9,758 nt of DNA from an uncultured Collinsella sp. (GTDB lineage: Bacteria > Actinomycetota > Coriobacteriia > Coriobacteriales > Coriobacteriaceae). The stretch spans positions 1-9,758 of the forward strand of contig USEK01000044.1 of NCBI GenBank assembly GCA_900553705.1. Direction: 5' to 3'. The notes under the pieces are model-generated. The model did not search any database, was not told where the DNA came from, and was given only the letters and a program-made list of their open reading frames with translations. A program made the position numbers and the translations under genes. Shown piece by piece: positions 5,083 through 9,758 of the stretch; position 1 is the stretch's first letter; every line of letters starts with the position of its first letter.

Positions 5083-6396
5083 ATGCAGGCACAGAAGGCG
5101 GAGGGAACCCGCGACCTTATCGGCGCCGAGATGCGCGCCTGGCAAAAGATGCAGCAGATTGCGGCCGGCGTGTTCGAGCCGTTTGGTTTTAAACCCATCG
5201 AGACGCCCGCAATCGAGCAGGTGGACGTGTTTGTCCACGGTATCGGCCAGTCGACCGACGTCGTGCGCAAGGAAATGTTCCGCGTGTTCAGCGGTGCCAA
5301 CCTGGAGCGCGTTTTTACCGAGGGCACCGACACCAAACTCAAGCCCAAGCAGCGCCTGGCACTTCGCCCCGAGGGCACGGCCGGCGTGGTGCGCGCCGTC
5401 GTCGAGAACAACCTGGTGCCCCAGGGCTCCACGCCGTTTAAGGCGTACTACGCCGAGGCCATGTTCCGCGGCGAGCGTCCCCAGAAGGGCCGCCTGCGCC
5501 AGTTCCACCAGGTGGGCATCGAGTGGCTCGGCGCTCCCGATCCGGCGGCAGACGCCGAGTGCATCATCATGCTCATGGAGTTCTACAAGCGCCTGGGCTT
5601 CGACCTTTCCAAGCTTCGTCTGCTCATCAACTCGATGGGTGACGCCCAGTGCCGTCCTGCTTATCGCGAGCAGGTCAAGCAGTTCATCCTCGATCACGCC
5701 GACGAGATGTGCGATGAGTGCCGCGAGCGCGCCGAGCTCAACCCGCTGCGTGCCTTCGACTGCAAGAACGACCACTGCCGCGAGATCATGGCCGAGGCTC
5801 CGCTGATGGGTGACAACCTGTGCGATGAGTGCCGCGAGCACTACGAGCAGGTCAAGCGCTATCTGGATGCCGCCGGTATCGAGTATGTCGAGGATCCCAC
5901 CTTGGTGCGCGGCCTGGACTACTACACCCGTACTGTCTTTGAGGTCGAGGCCCCTGGCGCCGGCGTCGGCTCCATCGGCGGCGGCGGCCGCTACGATGGC
6001 CTGGTCGAGCTCGAGGGTGGCAAGCCCACGGCGGGCGTCGGCTTTGCTGTCGGTTTTGAGCGCGCCCTGCTGGCCCTGCAGGCCTTTGGCAGCGATTTGG
6101 GTGCCGATGAGGCCCCGTGCGTCTATGTCGCCAACGCCGGCAAGGAGCTGCGTCAGAACGTCTTTGCCATTACGCAGGAGCTTCGCGCCGCAGGTATCGT
6201 GACCGAGGCCGACTATCAGGGTCGTTCGCTCAAGGCCCAGTTTAAGCAAGCCGATAAGGTAGGCGCCAAGCTCATCTTGGTCCTGGGTGGCGACGAGCTT
6301 GCCGCCGGCAAGGTCAAAGTGCGCGACATGCAGAGCCATGACGAGGTGCTCGCCGATCTGGACAACGTCGTCGAGGCGGTTCGCGAGCGCCTGTAG
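5083..6396 (+). CDS. hisS: Histidyl-tRNA synthetase
   Basis: A 437-residue class II synthetase that charges tRNA-His with histidine using ATP in the cytoplasm; about the normal length. The N-terminal EGTRD (7-11) and motif 1 region lead to RPEGTAGVVRAV (95-106) and motif 2, FRGERPQKGRLRQFHQVGIE (128-147). The insertion domain carries three cysteine pairs: C210/C213, C227/C232 and C247/C250. The histidine-binding signatures RGLDYYTRTVFE (276-287) and GGGGRYDGL (299-307) follow, then motif 3 GVGFAVGFERALL (318-330) and a C-terminal anticodon-binding domain (about 343-437). ATG 5083 is preceded by AGAAAGGTG (5067-5075). In many bacteria aspS follows hisS; here ppc does. The short leader leaves no room for a T-box. 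Confidence 0.97.
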   Translation: MQAQKAEGTRDLIGAEMRAWQKMQQIAAGVFEPFGFKPIETPAIEQVDVFVHGIGQSTDVVRKEMFRVFSGANLERVFTEGTDTKLKPKQRLALRPEGTAGVVRAVVENNLVPQGSTPFKAYYAEAMFRGERPQKGRLRQFHQVGIEWLGAPDPAADAECIIMLMEFYKRLGFDLSKLRLLINSMGDAQCRPAYREQVKQFILDHADEMCDECRERAELNPLRAFDCKNDHCREIMAEAPLMGDNLCDECREHYEQVKRYLDAAGIEYVEDPTLVRGLDYYTRTVFEVEAPGAGVGSIGGGGRYDGLVELEGGKPTAGVGFAVGFERALLALQAFGSDLGADEAPCVYVANAGKELRQNVFAITQELRAAGIVTEADYQGRSLKAQFKQADKVGAKLILVLGGDELAAGKVKVRDMQSHDEVLADLDNVVEAVRERL

Positions 6397-6453
6397 CGCA
6401 TCTTTTTGAGCTTCGGGCCTGCTAACGTGCCCTGCTCATGGAGAGCGATTGTT

Positions 6454-6491
6454 ACGGGGGTGTTTCGCTTTTATGCGGAATGCCCCCGTTT
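6454..6491 (+). terminator. Terminator-like hairpin after hisS
   Basis: A 15-bp stem joins 6454-6468 and 6475-6489 with three G-U wobbles and a TTTTAT loop; the tail is only TTT. It lies 58 nt after the hisS stop. A smaller broken hairpin (GAGC/GGGC 6408-6418 with GCCC/GCTC 6429-6437) lies between and has no T-tail. Confidence 0.6.
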
Positions 6492-6546
6492 ACGTATGCC
6501 GCCCACCGAGAAATACGACCATTTAGGGCAAAAACCTTTGCAATGC

Positions 6547-6609
6547 AGAAAATACTTTTGTGTGGTAAAGCGCAATCAGTGTCGAAAGTATTTCTCAAGC
6601 GCCTATAAT
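6547..6609 (+). promoter_or_regulatory. ppc promoter with an upstream AT-rich inverted repeat
   Basis: A perfect TATAAT -10 box lies at 6604-6609, with no good -35 (expected near 6581-6586). Immediately upstream is an AT-rich inverted repeat, AGAAAATACTTT (6547-6558) and AAAGTATTTCT (6585-6595), differing by one base in length and 26 nt apart. The right arm covers the -35/spacer region, as expected for an operator. The AT content stands out from the surrounding GC-rich DNA. The -10 is good; the operator role is inference. Confidence 0.55.
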
Positions 6610-6633
6610 GAATACCGCATGTTACGTGCATAG

Positions 6634-6650
6634 AAGGAGGAATGGGAGGA
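6634..6650 (+). promoter_or_regulatory. Double Shine-Dalgarno region of ppc
   Basis: AAGGAGG (6634-6640) and GGGAGGA (6644-6650) lie in tandem. The first is one base from ATG 6642, too close to serve it, and 13 bases from GTG 6654. The second stands four bases (counted from GGAGG) from GTG 6654. This favours the GTG start, with the first site perhaps helping as a standby site. Confidence 0.6.
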
Positions 6651-6653
6651 AAC

Positions 6654-9467
6654 GTGGCTGAGAACCTAAGCAACCAGTCTGTACCCGAAGCCGCGGCGCG
6701 CGTCGCTGCCGTGGTCAACCGCCTCGTTAACCGAATCGGCTCGAATGCCGAGTCCAGGGAGCGTCTCGCCGAGATCGAGATCCCCGAGGAGCTGCGCGAC
6801 AATCTGGCGCTGTTCTTGCGCCTGGAGCGCCGTGTGCTTAGCGAGTATGATCCCGAGATCGCGGACCTGTTCGACAAGATTTTGACAGCCGAGATTGTGG
6901 TCAATGCCGGCAACCCCGGTACCTGCGCTGCCGACGAAGCCGTCGACGAGCAGGGCGTGCCCACCGCCGACGAGCCCACTGCCGTGGCATTTCGTGAGGT
7001 CGTCGATTTGATCGACAGCCTGCCGCTCGATAAGCAGCAGGTCATTGTCCGCGCCTTTACGAGCTTTTTCCATCTGGCAAACCTGTCGGAGGAGAACTAC
7101 CGTGTGGCGCAGCTGCGCGAGCGCGAGGCCGGTGCGTCGACCGATACCGAGGTCGATCCTGCCAACGAGCTTACTGTTGCCTATCACCAGCTGGTGAATG
7201 AGCTGGGTGTCGAGGGTGCCAACGAGCTGCTCGACAAGCTCGAGTTCCACCCTGTCTTTACCGCACATCCCACCGAGGCCCGTCGTAAGGCCGTCGAGGG
7301 CAAGATCCGCCGTATCTCCAACCTGCTGGAGGAGCGTCCGCGTCTGGGCGGCTCCGACCTGGTGGAGAACGAGCGCCATATGCTGCAGGAGATCGACGCC
7401 CTGGTGCGTACGAGCCCCATCGCGCTCAAGAAGCCCACGCCGGTCGAGGAAGCCGATACCATCATCGACATCTTCGATAACACGCTGTTCGACGTTATCC
7501 CCGTTATCTATCGTCGTTTTGACGATTGGGTGCTGGGCGACAAGGCCGGTACTGTGCCGCCGCTGTGCCCGGCGTTCTTCCATCCCGGCAGCTGGATCGG
7601 TTCCGACCGCGACGGTAACCCCAACGTCACCGCCAAGGTGAGCCGTGAGGTCGCCGCCAAGTACTTTACGCACATGGTGCTCAAGCTCGAGGACAAGTGC
7701 CGCCACATCGGCCGCAACCTCACGCTCGAGGCCACCTACAGCAAGCCGTCGGCCGAGCTCATTAACCTGTGGAACCATCAGGTCGAGATGAGCCCTCGGT
7801 ACACGGCCCGCGCCGAGCTGATCTCCGAGCACGAGCCGCATCGCGCCGTCATGCTCGTCATGGCCGACCGTCTGAACGCCACCGTGCGCCGTATCACCGA
7901 CACCATGTACCACAGCGCCGACGAGTTCCTGGATGACCTGCGCGTCGTCCAGCGTTCGCTGGCCGCCTGCGGTGCCGTCCGTGCCGCCTACGGCCCGGTC
8001 CAGACCATCATCTGGCAAGTCGAGTCCTTCGGCTTCCATATGGTCGAGATGGAGTTCCGTCAGCACTCCGTGGTGCATGCCCGCGCCCTCAAGGATATCC
8101 ACGAGAACGGTATCCATGGCGACCTGCAGCCCATGACGCGCGAAGTCATCGATACCTTCCGTGCTATCGGCTCCATCCAAAAGCGCTACGGCAAGAAGAT
8201 GGCGCACCGCTACATCATCTCGTTTACCAAGAGCGCCCAGCATGTGGCCGACGTCTTTGAGCTCGCCCACCTGTCCTTTGCACACGAGGAGGATGTCCCC
8301 GAGCTCGATGTGATCCCGCTGTTCGAGCAGCTCGAGGACCTCGAGGGCTGCGTCGACGTGCTCGACCAGATGCTCACGCTGCCCGTGGTGCAGAAGCGCC
8401 TTGCCCAGACCAACCGCCGCATGGAGGTTATGCTGGGCTATTCCGACTCCTCCAAGGACGCCGGTCCTACCACGGCTATGCTCGCGCTGCACTCCGCACA
8501 GGAGCGTATTGCCAAGTGGGCCGAGAAGAACGATATCGATCTGGTACTCATGCACGGTCGCGGCGGTGCCGTGGGCCGTGGCGGCGGCCCGGCCAACAAG
8601 GCCGTGCTGGCTCAGCCCAAGGGTTCGGTCAACTGCTTCTTTAAGCTCACCGAGCAGGGTGAGGTCATCTTTGCCCGTTACGGCAACCGCACGCTGGCTC
8701 AGCGCCATGTTGAGTCCGTTGCCGCCGCAACGCTTTTGCAGTCGGCCCCGAGTGTCGAGAAGACCAACACCGAGACCACGCAGAAGTTCTGGGATATGGC
8801 CGAGAAGCTCAACGCCGCAAGCCACGAGCGCTATCTGGACCTGCTGAACACCGAGGACTTTACGCCGTGGTTCTCGACCGTGACGCCGTTGACCGAGGTC
8901 GGTCTGCTGCCGATCGGCTCGCGTCCTGCCAAGCGCGGCCTGGGTGCCAAGTCGCTCGACGACCTGCGTACCATTCCGTGGATCTTCAGCTGGAGCCAGG
9001 CGCGCATCAATCTGGCCGCTTGGTACGGCCTGGGTACCGCCTGCGAGCAGTTTGGCGATCTGGACCAGCTTAAGGCTGCCTACCAGGAGTGGCCGTTCTT
9101 CCGCACCTTTATCGACAACATCGAGATGTCGATCGCCAAGACCGACCAGCGCATCGCCAAGATGTATCTGCACCTGGGCGATCGCCAGGATCTGTCCGAG
9201 AAGGTCTTTACCGAGATGCAGCTCACGCGTAAGTGGGTCCTTGCCATCGTTGGTGACGAGTGGCCGCTGCAGCGCCGCCGCGTGCTCGGCTGCGCCGTTC
9301 GCGTGCGTAACCCCTATGTCGACGCCCTGTCCATCGCCCAGGTTCGCGCCCTTCGCGAGGTGCGTATGAACCAGGACGAGATGGCCGAGGAGAAGAAGGC
9401 CGAGTACATGAGCCTGATTCTTTCGACTGTGACCGGCGTCTCGGCAGGTCTGCAGAACACGGGGTAA
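6654..9467 (+). CDS. ppc: Phosphoenolpyruvate carboxylase
   Basis: A 937-residue cytoplasmic enzyme that adds bicarbonate to phosphoenolpyruvate, giving oxaloacetate and phosphate: the anaplerotic feed to aspartate, fumarate and succinate. Signatures in order: TAHPTE (203-208) with catalytic H205; SDRDGNP (317-323); EMEFRQHSVVHARAL (465-479); GYSDSSKDAG (595-604); HGRGGAVGRGGGP (634-646); GSRPAKRG (755-762) with the IPWIFSWSQARINLAAW stretch (774-790); and the C-terminal QNTG, whose Asn (935) corresponds to the aspartate-inhibitor ligand at the end of the E. coli enzyme. Length is slightly above the 883 of E. coli; an acidic low-complexity segment (92-109) accounts for part. GTG 6654 is preferred to ATG 6642 on ribosome-site spacing. 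The gene has its own promoter and is complete. Confidence 0.97.
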   Translation: MAENLSNQSVPEAAARVAAVVNRLVNRIGSNAESRERLAEIEIPEELRDNLALFLRLERRVLSEYDPEIADLFDKILTAEIVVNAGNPGTCAADEAVDEQGVPTADEPTAVAFREVVDLIDSLPLDKQQVIVRAFTSFFHLANLSEENYRVAQLREREAGASTDTEVDPANELTVAYHQLVNELGVEGANELLDKLEFHPVFTAHPTEARRKAVEGKIRRISNLLEERPRLGGSDLVENERHMLQEIDALVRTSPIALKKPTPVEEADTIIDIFDNTLFDVIPVIYRRFDDWVLGDKAGTVPPLCPAFFHPGSWIGSDRDGNPNVTAKVSREVAAKYFTHMVLKLEDKCRHIGRNLTLEATYSKPSAELINLWNHQVEMSPRYTARAELISEHEPHRAVMLVMADRLNATVRRITDTMYHSADEFLDDLRVVQRSLAACGAVRAAYGPVQTIIWQVESFGFHMVEMEFRQHSVVHARALKDIHENGIHGDLQPMTREVIDTFRAIGSIQKRYGKKMAHRYIISFTKSAQHVADVFELAHLSFAHEEDVPELDVIPLFEQLEDLEGCVDVLDQMLTLPVVQKRLAQTNRRMEVMLGYSDSSKDAGPTTAMLALHSAQERIAKWAEKNDIDLVLMHGRGGAVGRGGGPANKAVLAQPKGSVNCFFKLTEQGEVIFARYGNRTLAQRHVESVAAATLLQSAPSVEKTNTETTQKFWDMAEKLNAASHERYLDLLNTEDFTPWFSTVTPLTEVGLLPIGSRPAKRGLGAKSLDDLRTIPWIFSWSQARINLAAWYGLGTACEQFGDLDQLKAAYQEWPFFRTFIDNIEMSIAKTDQRIAKMYLHLGDRQDLSEKVFTEMQLTRKWVLAIVGDEWPLQRRRVLGCAVRVRNPYVDALSIAQVRALREVRMNQDEMAEEKKAEYMSLILSTVTGVSAGLQNTG

Positions 9468-9489
9468 TCGATAGCCTGTGGCTCTCACC

Positions 9490-9616
9490 GGGACCCGATG
9501 GGTTTCCCTCTGAATGCGTCCTCGCACTTGAAGCCCCCTTATCCTGTTCCTTCGGAGCTGCGGATAAGGGGGCTTCGTGCTGCGGAGTGCATTCAGAGGG
9601 AAACCCATCGGATCCC
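9490..9616. repeat. 127-nt nested long hairpin D after ppc
   Basis: The outer arms 9490-9517 and 9589-9616 pair over 28 positions with a single mismatch (C9494/A9612). Inside, 9530-9544 pairs perfectly over 15 bp with 9562-9576, with GCAC 9524-9527 and GTGC 9577-9580 extending it past a two-base bulge; the 17-nt apical loop can fold into GTTCC-TTC-GGAGC. It starts 23 nt after the ppc stop and has no clear U-run on either side, yet it is the only terminator candidate here. If the right-edge minus-strand gene is real, it would separate convergent genes. The stretch 9617-9712 shows only a small GCGCG/CGCGC hairpin (9658-9670). Confidence 0.92.
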
Positions 9617-9712
9617 TTCGTCCTCGGTCTTCTGGGATTAAAGCTGAAGGGAATAAGGCGCGCTTCGCGCATAGCGTGGAGTGCGGCGAGGGCTTCTTGC
9701 GTCCTGACGCTC

Positions 9713-9758
9713 CTATTTGGCAAGGTGTTTTTTAGAATCCATTTTGCGCTCGGCCTCG
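9713..9758 (-). CDS. Possible C-terminus of a minus-strand gene (cut by window end)
   Basis: On the minus strand, codons from the window edge read EAERKMDSKKHLAK then TAG (9713-9715). The GAG-GCC-GAG-CGC codon style resembles the confident genes, and the lysine-rich end resembles many protein tails. Only 14 residues are visible, so no family can be named and chance is not excluded. Confidence 0.25.
   Translation of the reverse strand, partial: EAERKMDSKKHLAK

Noticed and set aside
5050..6339. A 429-codon minus-strand open frame opposite hisS
   Set aside because: Shadow of hisS for the same reason; it has no recognisable motifs.
6642..6644. ATG 6642 as the ppc start
   Set aside because: The AAGGAGG site is only one base away; GTG 6654 has a better-spaced site. 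The protein would differ by four residues only.
6666..9608. A 980-codon minus-strand open frame opposite ppc
   Set aside because: The opposite strand of a GC-rich gene with strong codon bias often stays open; the ppc motifs prove the + strand frame, and the minus product resembles no protein family.
9223..9723. A 166-codon minus-strand frame across the ppc end and hairpin D
   Set aside because: It runs antisense to conserved ppc codons and through both arms of hairpin D; composition is repeat-like, with no domain.

Overview
The window looks like the end of a short-read contig from a GC-rich actinobacterium of the class Coriobacteriia, most likely Collinsella or a close relative. This is inference from codon use (GCC, GAG, CGC, GGC favoured), the gene families present and the style of the intergenic DNA; no rRNA or other marker fixes the genus. 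All confident genes lie on the + strand.

Left edge: bases 6-51 match an Illumina Nextera P7 primer with the i7 index TCCTCTAC, so the contig end is artificial. Then come the C-terminal part of a YhgE/Pip-type membrane protein (to 618), a 333-nt gap full of hairpins (619-951), a complete EamA/DMT-type transporter (952-1935), an M20-family amidohydrolase (2052-3350), an OFA-like major facilitator transporter (3474-4778), a 304-nt gap holding three tandem long hairpins (4779-5082), histidyl-tRNA synthetase hisS (5083-6396), phosphoenolpyruvate carboxylase ppc (6654-9467), a 127-nt nested hairpin, and at the right edge possibly the last codons of a minus-strand gene.

The genes do not form one pathway. 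Most are separated by terminators and have their own ribosome binding sites, so they look like single-gene transcription units. The amidohydrolase and the following transporter are the only pair with a plausible functional link (uptake or export of an N-acylated compound or its products), but a terminator-like structure separates them. hisS and ppc are housekeeping genes, each with a perfect TATAAT -10 box.

The most unusual content is intergenic. Two nested stem-loops (659-757 and 3344-3433) have the same inner geometry but different sequence, with paired changes that keep the stems. Two of the three tandem hairpins upstream of hisS (4814-4877 and 4953-5022) share a 30-nt core of identical layout inside unrelated, perfectly self-complementary outer arms. 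A third hairpin (4888-4951) and a 127-nt one after ppc (9490-9616) are further long inverted repeats. No CRISPR array, IS element, tRNA or rRNA was seen.
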